Shown here one piece after another: positions 54,398 to 64,000 of a stretch of DNA of 64,000 nt (the first letter of the stretch is position 1; every line of letters begins with the position of its first letter). The stretch is from Wallemia ichthyophaga EXF-994 (Eukaryota; Basidiomycota; Wallemiomycetes; Wallemiales; Wallemiaceae), in contig NW_008806275.1 in assembly GCF_000400465.1 (NCBI RefSeq), positions 434,001 through 498,000 on the forward strand. The letters run 5' to 3'. Below the pieces are notes generated by a model. It was given only the letters and a program-made list of their open reading frames with translations, was not told the origin of the DNA and made no database searches. Made by a program: the position numbers and the translations under genes.

Positions 54398-56265
54398 CTA
54401 CTGCTCCATAGCAGACTGGATCTGATTATGTTGTTGATTATGAATGTTGAAATCATATTGACCGAATCCCAAACCATAGTCATCGAAAGAGTTCATGTCT
54501 TCTATTCTTATGTCTTCATGTTTTACCAATGGCTGAAGCGGTGGAGGCGGTGGGTGTGAGTAATCTTCACTACCATCACTTACAACAGATGCAGATACTG
54601 CAGATGCGCTAGGCTCTCTTTGATTCGCATTCTTGTCAAACTGTAAAAGTAACCCCTGTGGTGATGAAGAGTCCGTAGTGTTTCCCTCTCTAATTGCAGT
54701 TTGAGCTGCGTTCACTGATTGGGGGTGAATTTTGCGATAATAGTCTAATTCCGCTTGCATTTCTTTCTGTGCTATTGTTTGAGCATCTACTACCTGTTGA
54801 AGATACCTGATGTAGTCAACGGACTTTCTTAAGATAACACCCTTGTTTGGTTTACCAGCTGCAGCTGCGGCGACAGCTTGTTGCTTTTGTTGAGATTGTT
54901 GTTGTTGTTGTTGGGCACTAGTTGGCGACTGTCCTGGTTGGAGGTTCGCAACTTGGGTCTCATCCAAAGTCTCCAGTCTGCCGCTAAATGAAGATGGCAA
55001 CTGATCAGGATGTCTGGGAGAGATAGGCTCGAGGAGTTGGTGGCCCTGTGAGGGGGTCTGAGATTGTTTATTAGATCTTGAGTTTGGTGGGCCAACGTCT
55101 GCGAGTAACTCCTCCGGTAACAACGTAGCCAGCTCAGCTATCCTTTCATTGATATTGTCTCGACGTCTTCTTTCGACAGCGTTGTGTGATTCGCGTCTTC
55201 TTCTCCTCCTTTCAGTGAGAGACTCACCGGATTTAGCGTCGTCATCTCTCAAACTATTATCTTGACCGAGTGAGGAAGGAGTAGCACCGTAATCAACAGA
55301 CATTCTTCTCTGACCGTTGCTTTCGTTGTTCATAGAAGAATTAGGTTGAGGAACAGGTGGAGGAGCAGTACCAGCACCGGTACCAGGAAAAGAGTGACCC
55401 CATGGCTGGGTAGCAGGAGCAGAGCTCGGAATGAAAATGGCTTGAGCAGGCACAGGGGTACTAGATTGAGACTGAGGGGTGTTTAAGTGAGGAGCAGGAC
55501 CAGAAATGCTAGCCCTGGAAGACCTAGAGCGTGAGCTTGGAGCTTTGCCGACACCACTGGCGTTTGAAGTGGCTCTGGAGCGAGAGTGAGAATTTTCCCG
55601 AACCATGGAATTGCGGCGGGGGTAAGGCTGTGAGGAAAGGTGGGGACTTTCAAAGCCCATATCATCTGAAGCGGGACTGTTAGATTGATTATCGTAGGGA
55701 TTCTGACGTTGGAAGTTGATAAGTGGGGAAGGAGGTTGTGGAGGGTGTTGTAAGTGATGATGTGGCGGTGGCTGAGGAGGGCGGTGTTGTTGCTGTTGTT
55801 GCTGTTGTTGCTGCTGCTGATTGTTGAAATTTGCAAAAGGATCGGTCTAAATAGCTCATTAGTTAGATATTTCCAAGATTAATTAAGGGCGCGGATGTAA
55901 GGGCAGCTAAATTAAGCGAGGCTTAAGCGAGGTGGTGGGGACTCCACTCCGAGGGAAAAATATGCGGGGAGACAACAAGAAAGAAAGAGAAAACTCACCT
56001 GCATCCATTGGTTATTTGTGCTTTCAGTTTGCATTAGGCTATCCAGCGTATCCGATATGTCAAACGATGAGTGGAGGTCTCTCCAGCTATGGCTGTGGCT
56101 GTGTACAGAGCCATTGCTTGGGTGTGTTGCATGTGCATGTGGCTGCTGCTGCTGATGTTCTTGCGGCTGAGATTCCTGTGGGCTATTGAAACCTCCCTCC
56201 TGTCTGATCTTTGGGATTGAGGACGATAACGGGTTTGAAGGCATGAAGAAACCAGAAGGTGGCAT
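54398..56265 (-). CDS. bHLH transcription factor with expanded loop
   Basis: Two exons (intron 55847-55998, 152 nt, the longest resolved in the window) give 571 aa. The N-terminus is Gln/His/Ser-rich with polyQ. The basic region and helix 1 are RRRESHNAVERRRRDNINER and ELATLLPEELL (around residue 300). Helix 2 is NKGVILRKSVDYIRYLQQVV, about 85 residues further on, separated by a disordered Ser/Pro/Gln/Ala loop. His, Glu and Arg at basic-region positions 5, 9 and 13 predict CACGTG binding (USF/Cbf1-type). A short coiled coil (QTIAQKEMQAELDYY) follows. Nuclear location is inferred. Its role is unknown. Confidence 0.9.
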
Positions 56266-56500
56266 TGCTCTGTGTCTTAATATTTTATTGAATTTATTTT
56301 TTATTTTCCAACTTGATGGTTTCTACCTGAGGACCCCCTCTAATTCCGGGTGGTTGGCGGCGTAACTCATTTTTTTCACACAGCGCATATTAACCGGTTG
56401 TTATGGTGAGATATATTTCAGTTATTTAAAATATATTTTATCTCTTTTTCTTTTTCAATTTGAGCATTTCAAGCAAAACTGCTCTTTATCCTTTGCGTTG
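56266..56500. other. Divergent intergenic region, bHLH / DEAD-box helicase
   Basis: This 235-bp T-rich spacer between divergent starts holds pyrimidine tracts (TTTATCTCTTTTTCTTTTTC) near the helicase ATG, a common fungal promoter feature. I see nothing else. Confidence 0.5.
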
Positions 56501-58951
56501 ATGCTACTCAGGCCAGTCAGAAGATTTACAAGTCCATTGAGGCTACTCAGCGTTGTTAGATCTACAGCCACGGTATCCGCATCCAGCCAATCACAGCAGC
56601 CACCCTCCCGGCACCATCCTCAGCCTGAATTCCCGCAGCTTATTCCTTCTAGCGTACAGACAGGCAGCTACCACCCAATCGCTCCTGATGACAGCCACAA
56701 GCGTAAAGAGGACGATGAATCTTTCGATTCCGTTGCCACAAAGCTCTCGCCAGAGACTATGAAAGCTATCACAGTTTCACCACACAAGCATACAAAAATG
56801 TCTGCTGTACAATCTGCTATCTTCAACCTTCTCCCTGGCTTATCTGATGCCCAATCAAATGACAGGAAAGACCTCTTTGTCAAGTCTAAGACTGGTACTG
56901 GTAAAACTATGGCCTTCTTGGTGCCTGCCATTGAAGCTAGACTTATGGCTATTCAGAATGCATTTGATTCTGCTTCTGGTTCTGATAAAGAAAAGTTTAA
57001 AGCTGGTAAACAATACGCTAATAGTACCGTTGGCGCTGTGATTATCAGTCCAACAAGAGAATTAGCCACTCAAATTGCTAACGAAGCTATAAAACTCTGT
57101 ACGCATCACAAAGGCTTTCAAGTTAGACTCTTCGTTGGTGGCGCCAACAAAGGAAAGCAACTCTCAGAATTCAAAAACGGTAGAGGCGATATCATTGTTA
57201 CCACCCCTGGTCGTATGAATGATGTTCTACAAACTAGTCCTATGGTTAAATCTGCTTTGAACACTTCTCCAACTGTACGTTACAATCTGCTTCACCCATC
57301 CACGCTCATACAGCTCTAGCTTATCCTCGATGAAGCAGATACTTTACTTGAAATGGGTTTTAAGGATGAACTCAATGCCATCATCGAACACCTCCCAGGT
57401 CATCCAACTCGTCAATCCGTTCTACTCTCCGCTACCCTCTCAGAAGGTATTAGAAAGGTCGCCAAATCTATCCTTAAACCAAACCATCTTTACATAGACA
57501 CAGTACCAGAAGGCGAGAGCAACTCGCATGCTAAAATTCCTCAATTTTACTCTGCATTATCATCCCCTGGCCACCAGTTACCACATTTACTTAGATTGAT
57601 ATCCCACGATCAGCTCACGAATCCAAAATCAAAGATAATGATTTTTTGCCCAACAACCAAAATGACGATGCTCTACTCGACCATCTTCAGAGCGCTCTCA
57701 AAATCCCTGCCAAAGAAGGCTAACATATTCGAGATCCACAGCAAGAGAACGATGGAGCAGCGTAGCAGAGCATCTGAGCATTTCAGGAGGGATAAGTCTG
57801 ACAGTAGTGTGTTGGTAACTTCAGACGTCAGTGCACGCGGTGTTGACTATCCAAATGTCACACGCGTTATCCAAATTGGTGTGCCTCCATCTGCTGATCA
57901 ATACGTTCACAGAATAGGTAGAACTGGTAGAGGTGGTTCCAGTGGAAGAGCAGATTTCGTTATGGATTACTACGAATTACCATTCCTGACTTGGCAACTC
58001 AACCAGCACAACATTGCAGATAATCCAGCTAAAGAGTTCGCCAAGCAGGTTGCACAATTGGCAGAATCTACAGGCAATCAGGATGTTGTTGATAAGGTCA
58101 ACAATATTGAGAATGAGTTGAAAGATCTCATCTCTCAAGTTGACGAATTGGCCGTCAGGGAGACTTTCGCAAGTTTGCTCGGATACTATCTACCAAAAGC
58201 ACCAGTGATGCGTACGACGAAAGGTGTTGTAGTGGAAGGACTCAAGTCATGGACAACTGAGGCAATGGGCTTGCCAAGACCACCATACATATCCGACACT
58301 TTCCTGCTCAAAATGGGTCTCACAGATAACCGTTCGAAGCGCTTCGGTCAGAAAGACAGATACTCGGGAGATGCAGCCAAGGAGTACTTTAGTGTTGCTG
58401 ACAAGAGGAGTGGTAAAGATCAAGGATTGCGCTACAACCTCGATGGCAGACAGACATACAGAGGTTCAGATAAGGGCAAGTTGCGCAGTGAGTGGGACAA
58501 GAGAGGTCTCTACGGTTACAGAGGTCAGGGTGCTCCACCTCCATCTGAGCGCAACAAGCCTGAAATGGACGCAGATGAATACAGGAGTGCTCCTTATGGT
58601 AGAGAGCATCTCTCTCCCGAATACATCGGTGCCTCAAACAGACCGAGGGTGAGAAGTCGCACCGACTTCGACTACGGCGGTAAAGGTAGATCAGGTGGTA
58701 TAAAAAAGCCAACTGACAGAAGAAGCTACATGACTAGCGCACATCCCACCAGAGCTGTATATGCTCATGACGAAGAAAGACAAGCTGAAGCTGAAGTTCA
58801 AGCTAGGAAGCAAAGGGCTCAAAAAATTGCAGAATCACCGCGTACTGCTTCGCATTACGAATTAAGTAACAAGTTGGCTAGAAGACGTAGAACCGCAAAC
58901 AAAGAATTTCATGCTCGTAAAGTACTCATTCAAGACGCTATGCATCAATAG
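56501..58951 (+). CDS. Mitochondrial DEAD-box RNA helicase, MSS116-like
   Basis: This ATP-dependent RNA chaperone probably acts in mitochondrial splicing and translation. Two exons (intron 57275-57319) give 801 aa. The leader MLLRPVRRFTSPLRLLSVVR is basic and acid-free, fitting a presequence. Motifs in order: KSKTGTGKTMAF (I), SPTRELA (Ia), FVGGANKGKQ, TTPGRM (Ib), LDEADTLLEMGF (II, completed across the intron), LSATLS (III), SDVSARGVDYPNVTRV (V) and HRIGRTGRGG (VI). A helical C-terminal extension and a long basic, Arg/Gly/Tyr-rich tail match Mss116/CYT-19. The intron must use the second acceptor (CTCTAG). Confidence 0.92.
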
Positions 58952-59088
58952 AAAAATAGCATTATATGGACGCAAGAGATAAGCTAAATTATAGATAAAC
59001 ATCATTCATCATCACTCACAACTCACAACTCACACTCATTTCTACTTTATTACGGTTCATGTGTTTGTTTATTTATTTATTTTACAAG

Positions 59089-62000
59089 TTACAGAGAATC
59101 GATCACATATTGTGCCCAGCGTGAGCTTTCAATTCGGTCTTTGTAATTGTTATAGGTAGTCATCAGAGCGTCGTATTCGTCTGAGTGCTGAGCAGATGTA
59201 GCAAATGTGTGCATGAACTCCTTTACCACACCCACTCCACTATTGATATCTTCATCGGAAAACTTCTGTCTCTTCTCTTCGCTGCCTTCGATATCTTCCA
59301 GCTCATCAGCCTTGCGTTTAGCGAGTTTGATAACGCTGTCAGGAAAGCCAGCCATTTGTGCGACGTTGATACCAAAACTCTTGTCACTGACACCGGGCTC
59401 TACTTTATACAGCAGACTAACATCCTCCTCATCTTGATCGTGCTGAACATGCGCGACGACATGCAAATTCTTCACGTGTCCTTGTTGATTTGACAAGCTC
59501 GTCAATTCGTGAAAATGGGACGCAAAGACGCAAAATGAACGCAACTCGACTGCTATATACTCAGAAATGGCCCAGGCTAGACCGAAACCGTCATATGTGG
59601 ATGTACCTCTACCTAGCTCGTCTACTATGATTAAGCTGTTTTTCGTTGCTGACTTTAATATCGTGGCTGTCTCTAGCATTTCAGCCATGAAGGTGGATAT
59701 GCCTTTGATTTGGGAATCTCCCGCACCGACTCTAGCGAGTATGCAGTCGAATATGGGTACTGTAGCCTTTGTACATGGAACATAGCAGCCGATTTGTGCC
59801 ATTAAAGCTATTATACCTATCTGTTAGGGTCTATGGTTAGTTGGAGATGTCATAAACTTTACCCAACACACTTACCTGTCTGATGTATGTGGATTTTCCA
59901 CCCATGTTCGGACCTGTGACAATCAGGAATTCACTTTCGTCTGTTGTGTGTGGTTGGTTAGCTAAAGCGCCCGAGCTCGCTTAAGCTTTTGACCCACCCC
60001 TCTTTAACATTACGTCGTTCGCTATAAAGTCCACTCCATCCTGCACTTCGAGACAAGGATGGCGTGCTTCAGTGAGCAGCATGTCGCTCGTGCCCTTCTC
60101 CCGAACTTCCGGCTTCACTAAGGGGCTAGCTGAGTTGTCTGCAACGAAAGCGAAGCTGTCTTTGTTAGTAGGAGGAGAGATGAATGGTGCTATCCACCCA
60201 CTTCATCAGCACGTCCAGGTGGGCGAGTACATTATCAAGACTCTCAAGCACTGGACAGTATGTAGCAGCAATACCAACGACCTCTTTCACTAAACTTGAT
60301 TGTTTCTTATCGTACGCTGTCTGCACTTCTTTGTACTCATCACCTAAATCTCTCAGTGTCGATGTTCTGAAGTATGTTCCATTCTTAAGTGTGGACAGCT
60401 CATGGTAAGCTTTGTTGTTTGCCACGCTCTTCGCCTCCGCCTTTGTCACTCTGAAGCAGTAGCCGTATGTTTGATGTCTTTCCATATGCAGCTTCTTGCC
60501 CAGCTCTAAGCCGAGATCGCTGCCGACAGCCTGGTGTTCTTCGTCTAAGCCATCGCGGATAGACTCGAGCTTGATGCGGTAAGCCTTGAGATCGTCATCG
60601 AAATCGGGCTTAATGATGTAGTTGTGGTTAGCCAATTCATCGAGATCGATTGTAGATTCGACCATTTCGATCAGCATGTTAAGACTGCCAGCCAGATCTT
60701 GTAGAGGCTTAACGTATGTTTCCTCAATTAGCAGTCTAATCGCATCATCCTCCACACCCTCCTCCGCTGCCTTGATGTCTTGCAGCAACTTTGGTATATT
60801 GAGACAGGCTTGATACGTTCTCACTACATCTTCAAGATTAGCGACACCCCTCTGAAAACGCTTGGAGAGTCGATGAAGGTCTGGCATCTTGTTCATTATT
60901 TGCTCGCGCATAATTCCCCTTAGTTCCGTCTCTATGGTGAACCATTCGACGAGATTTTGTCGAGAGTGTATGTCATGTAATGTCATTAGAGGCTGTTTCA
61001 GCCACTGTGCTAGCAGTCGCTGCCCTTGAGCCGTTTTGCAGTGGTTGAGAAGCCCGAACAAAGACATGTTCTTCGATCCACCGACGTCACCAGGCGAGGG
61101 GAAAAGACTGAGTGCGCGTAATGCTGAGGCATCTAACTTCATGTAATGCGACAAATCGTGGTTTTTTAAAGTGAATTGGGAAAAGTTAGCAGCATCGCCC
61201 ATCAAACCGAGGTAATTGATTAGGACAGATGCAGAAGACATGGCTATCTTCATATCAAATTCGGAGGATTGCTTCACTGCACCGCTTTTCAACAGTCTGT
61301 CAAGATCCTGTTCTATGTCTTTCATGTTGAAGTCTGATGGCTTCACCTCTGTAACGACTATCCCGCATCTTTCAACAAGAGTCTTGAGTTTAGTGAGATC
61401 GTGATCGTTGCCCTTGTCGTTGGACGGTAGAAGACACTCCTTCACGCCAAGTTGTATGATGAGAGACTCGACGTTCGAGAAGAGGTCGTTATCTACAAAC
61501 TCACTTAGCCCGAGTTCGCGGCAGCTTGCGTCACAGTAAGCGGAACCGACGTGCAACAGGCCCTCTTTCACGCTGAGCTTGATAGCCATTGAGATGGGAG
61601 CTGTGAGTATATCTGATGAAGCGAAAAGGAGATCTTCTACTGGTTGTAGATTGCCTGGAGAAGCAGTCTTTATTAGGGTGTATGACTGCGCCTTCTTGCC
61701 GCCCTCTGATTCCCATATCTCGATTTTAAGCTGACGCGTGGTGAGAGCTTCACGGAGAAAAGTCTGAGCAGATATTCTGTTTAACGAGAGGAACGGCAGT
61801 GGCTGTTTGAGCTTCTTTGAGGAAAGTTGTTTGAGTACTTTCTGTGTCTTGAAGACTGTATTGGCTACGTAATTAGCATCGTCGCCATAAGCTGAATAGA
61901 ATTCCTGTAATGATTGTGAGTTGGTGTTTACGCGCTGTCCACGCTGCGTACTCCTCTATCGAATAAGCGTATTGTGCCTTCGAGTTTCTAAATAACTGTG

Positions 62001-62221
62001 AGATTAGCACTGCTTGTTGTTATAGCTGCTCACATTAGGCATCGATTTATAAAACACTGCGAATCCATCATTTGCGCTGCTATCTGTACGCGTTGAGATG
62101 ACATGTATGAGATACGCAGGAAACGCAGGAAACCCACCAATATCCTTATCTTTCTTATCTTCAGAGTACCTGCGTTGATTGTGAGTGTATTTTTCCGCGT
62201 ATAACCACACACCCACATCAT
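59089..62221 (-). CDS. MSH2: DNA mismatch repair protein MSH2
   Basis: MSH2 is the common subunit of MutS-alpha and MutS-beta, which recognise mismatches in the nucleus. Eight coding exons sum to 2781 nt, giving 926 aa. Introns are 62170-62216, 62084-62137, 61988-62033, 61905-61951, 60156-60201, 59941-59997 and 59821-59875. The first coding exon is 5 nt (ATGAT) and the second 32 nt. The N-terminal domain reads [20 protein letters not shown] then [14 protein letters not shown]. The ATPase has [20 protein letters not shown], then [38 protein letters not shown] and FASHFHEL. It ends with a helical dimerisation tail. No ATG exists in frame without the first two introns. Confidence 0.93.
62217..62221 (-). 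other. 5-nt first coding exon of MSH2
   Basis: ATGAT is followed by a canonical GTGGGT donor and a 47-nt intron ending CGCAG. Joining yields ATG ATG TAC TCT, in frame with the conserved MSH2 N-terminus after the next intron. Other ATG choices miss the frame or need a non-consensus donor (GTACTC). Confidence 0.65.
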
Positions 62222-62257
62222 CCTCGTTGATCGCAATCGTTGATCGCAACCGTCAAG
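62222..62257. promoter_or_regulatory. 36-bp divergent promoter, MSH2 / mitochondrial protein
   Basis: Start codons are separated by 36 bp containing the short direct repeat GTTGATCGCAA twice (TTGATCGCAATCGTTGATCGCAA; shared core TTGATCGCAA). Transcription start sites of both genes must overlap the opposite coding region or use this repeat. Confidence 0.55.
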
Positions 62258-63154
62258 ATGCGTTTGCTGCAATTTATAAATTTCAGGGGAATTTCAGCGG
62301 GAAACATAAGGCACTTGAGCACTACTGCAAATCTCTATAAGGCCAAGCAACAGCATAGTGCAGATGAGATTGAAGAAGACTTTGGTGACTTGATCGCAGG
62401 TAGCGACGCTGGTGTGGCAGATGAGCCAGTGCAGCAGCAAACTCACTCGCCCACAACGCAATCCACTTCTGGTCCTTGGAAGGCTGCCGTGGACTACCTC
62501 ACGCCCAAGCTGAGTGATGGAAACGCGGTTGATCCAACGAATCGTCCAAAAGCTCGTAAAGTAATTGACGCATTGGTATATGCGAGGAACGAATCTGAAA
62601 TAGATGTCGGTATAGATTTTTATAGACGCTGGCAATCATTCAAACTCGGTGTAAATCGTAATGCACATGCCGATATACTCATAAACCTCTGCAAGCAAGG
62701 TAGAGCGGATATCGCTTTCGAGTTTTTATCAGATTATCACAAATTCAATCTCACATTACCTAACAGAGCAACAGCGAGAGCTATTTCACTGGGATTGCTT
62801 GAGAAGAAGGATCACATTGCTACACCTCTGCAACTGCTGCCGATACTCAGAGCATTCCATTACAGACCACACGATGCTTTCTGCGTTGCTAATGCAATCA
62901 GGGGATTGGAAAAGGGTGACGAGAACCGCGTCGCGTTGCTTGATTGGTTGAAGGGATTGGATGTGCGTAGGGTTATACCAGTCGATTCGTGGCAGCTGAA
63001 CGATGCACACAACGTTTGGAGTGAACTGCGCTCAATTGCAGAGGAAGAAGGCAGAGGTGGTGATTGGCTCGACAAGCTAGGCTCTAAATTGACACAGCAG
63101 CTTTCCAAGGAGGAGAAATACGCACAACGCAAAGCTAGAAAGCAGCAAGAATGA
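62258..63154 (+). CDS. Mitochondrial protein of unknown function, helical repeat-like
   Basis: A single exon gives 298 aa. The start MRLLQFINFRGISAGNIRHL is basic and acid-free and is followed by STTANLYKAK, fitting a cleaved mitochondrial presequence. The body is alpha-helical with paired amphipathic helices (for example HADILINLCKQGRADIAFEF and TARAISLGLLEKKDH), recalling pentatricopeptide-type or mitoribosomal proteins. I do not recognise a specific family. The C-terminus is Lys/Gln-rich. The stop codon (TGA) overlaps another ATG at 63151 whose frame runs into the next gene's exon. Confidence 0.75.
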   Translation: MRLLQFINFRGISAGNIRHLSTTANLYKAKQQHSADEIEEDFGDLIAGSDAGVADEPVQQQTHSPTTQSTSGPWKAAVDYLTPKLSDGNAVDPTNRPKARKVIDALVYARNESEIDVGIDFYRRWQSFKLGVNRNAHADILINLCKQGRADIAFEFLSDYHKFNLTLPNRATARAISLGLLEKKDHIATPLQLLPILRAFHYRPHDAFCVANAIRGLEKGDENRVALLDWLKGLDVRRVIPVDSWQLNDAHNVWSELRSIAEEEGRGGDWLDKLGSKLTQQLSKEEKYAQRKARKQQE

Positions 63155-63237
63155 AATACATTATAGAATATAGTCGATGCATTGGAATACTCTTATTTGA
63201 TCTGTGCTATGCCTCTCTCTTTCACCTACTATCACCA

Positions 63238-64000
63238 ATGGACAACGTTAAGGCGTCCGTGAAAGCGTTTGCAGAGAAACGAAGCCATTTAAATGATATA
63301 AAAGTTGCATTAAGCAGAAGCAGTATACCACAAGACGATCATAAGACTGCAATTGAGAACGCATTTCGTGAAGATGTCCAGGCGTACTCCGTGGGTGAAT
63401 ACGCGTGATTAGAATAGTTGCCTAATATTAACTCCAGTCTACTCGCTCACTTTCCCCTCAATTCTCAGATGGGAAAGTCTGCGACGATTATCATATTGGT
63501 CTTCTATTCAGGCTGGGTGTACTGGTCGAATTACTTAAGAGTGATCTTATACCGCCAAACTCAGTGGTACCTATTATCTCTGATACGCTGGATATACACT
63601 CGCTATCTTCTGCCACTGTTATCTTCAACTTCCTCACCGACTTTATGGCTTCCGACGACTCAAACGTGGTTAAGACGACGAGCACGCGTAACAACCTACT
63701 CAAAACAAGCAATGAGCTGCTGAGAAGAGCTTCTAGAACTAGAAATAGCGAACTTTGTGGTGAAATTCTCCTTTTCCTCACCAGTATCATGCCATTAACC
63801 GATAGATCGGCTACCAACTTCAGGGGCGATATTAGGGAGTCTACAAAGACCATACCCGATGCACTAATGATGAGTGACGAAGCAGATGATGGGTATAGGA
63901 ATTTCTGGCACTTACAGTCCTACCTCACAAATCCAATGTCGATATACGACAAGACGGCGATTAAGGATGGTGATAAGGAGATCACTCACACAGAAAGATT
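63238..64000 (+). CDS. HPR1: THO complex subunit 1 (HPR1/THOC1), 3' truncated
   Basis: This nuclear THO/TREX subunit couples transcription to mRNA export and prevents R-loops. Exon 1 (63238-63390) and exon 2 (from 63438) flank a 47-nt intron with GTGGGT donor and TCCAG acceptor. The protein starts MDNVKASVKAFAEKRSHL. Family blocks are GLLFRLGVLVELLKSDLIPP, LLKTSNELLRRASRTRNSEL, CGEILLFLTSIMPLTDRSAT and DDGYRNFWHLQSYLTNPMSI, the last two being the best THOC1 signatures. The window ends at ITHTER. An upstream in-frame ATG at 63151 would add 29 hydrophobic residues and is unlikely. Confidence 0.88.

Noticed and set aside
62169-62272. MSH2 start within the longer frame beginning [11 protein letters not shown] with a GTACTC donor
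   Set aside because: The GTACTC donor does not fit the window's donors, while the GTGGGT donor after ATGAT gives a clean frame and two normal-sized introns.
63151-63408. ORF starting at 63151, overlapping the stop of the upstream gene
   Set aside because: Its first 29 residues are not THOC1-like; the ATG at 63238 gives the expected start and the frame continues by splicing at 63391.

Overview
The window is nuclear DNA of a compact fungal genome. About 37 protein genes and one tRNA lie in 64 kb, most genes are split by very short GT-AG introns (usually 44-57 nt), and intergenic gaps are often below 250 bp. Two things point to a basidiomycete: the fused spermidine synthase/saccharopine reductase gene, an arrangement known from basidiomycetes, and the overall protein similarity. 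The AT-leaning composition, compactness and ~47-nt introns fit a Wallemia-like yeast/mould. That genus is inference and was not tested by any search. There are no transposons, CRISPR arrays, phage genes or bacterial operons.

Layout. 1-6.2 kb: 3' part of ARP5 (INO80 complex), alternative oxidase, and a hexose-type transporter read from a 7-nt microexon. 6.3-14.6 kb: nucleoporin NIC96, a SEC4/Rab8 GTPase with a 5-nt microexon, and a SNF2/STH1 remodeller. 14.8-23 kb: mitochondrial enoyl-CoA hydratase, a glutathione transferase, a full-length ABCC transporter, and an AIFM2/AMID-type flavoprotein. 23-25.9 kb is gene-poor, with tRNA-Cys(GCA) and two doubtful ORFs. 25.9-34 kb: SCD6/LSM14, a glycine-rich membrane protein, the SPE3-LYS9 fusion, a complex I 9.5-kDa subunit, DENR/TMA22, a WHI2-like BTB protein, MPC1, and a conserved unknown interrupted by an in-frame TAG. 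34-43 kb: mitochondrial EF-G, the siderophore enzyme L-ornithine N5-monooxygenase with GATA-type iron-regulatory motifs, and condensin SMC2. 43-52 kb: SURF4/ERV29, a MATE transporter, a WOPR regulator, a zinc-finger-like protein, an alkyltransferase-like DNA repair protein, and NOC3. 52-64 kb: sphingolipid fatty-acid 2-hydroxylase, thymidylate kinase, a bHLH regulator with an enormous loop, an MSS116-like DEAD-box helicase, MSH2, a mitochondrial protein of unknown function, and the 5' part of THO subunit HPR1/THOC1.

Exon structures were rebuilt by hand from splice signals, reading frame and family motifs. For nearly all multi-exon genes the exon lengths sum to a multiple of three and give one uninterrupted protein. 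These are housekeeping genes and do not form one pathway. A mitochondrial/redox theme recurs (AOX, ECH, NI9M, MPC1, MEF1, MSS116-like). The most distinctive observations concern gene architecture: microexons, frequent AAG 3' splice sites, divergent promoters of 36-75 bp, an overlapping convergent pair, and a perfect GATA palindrome inside the first intron of the siderophore gene.
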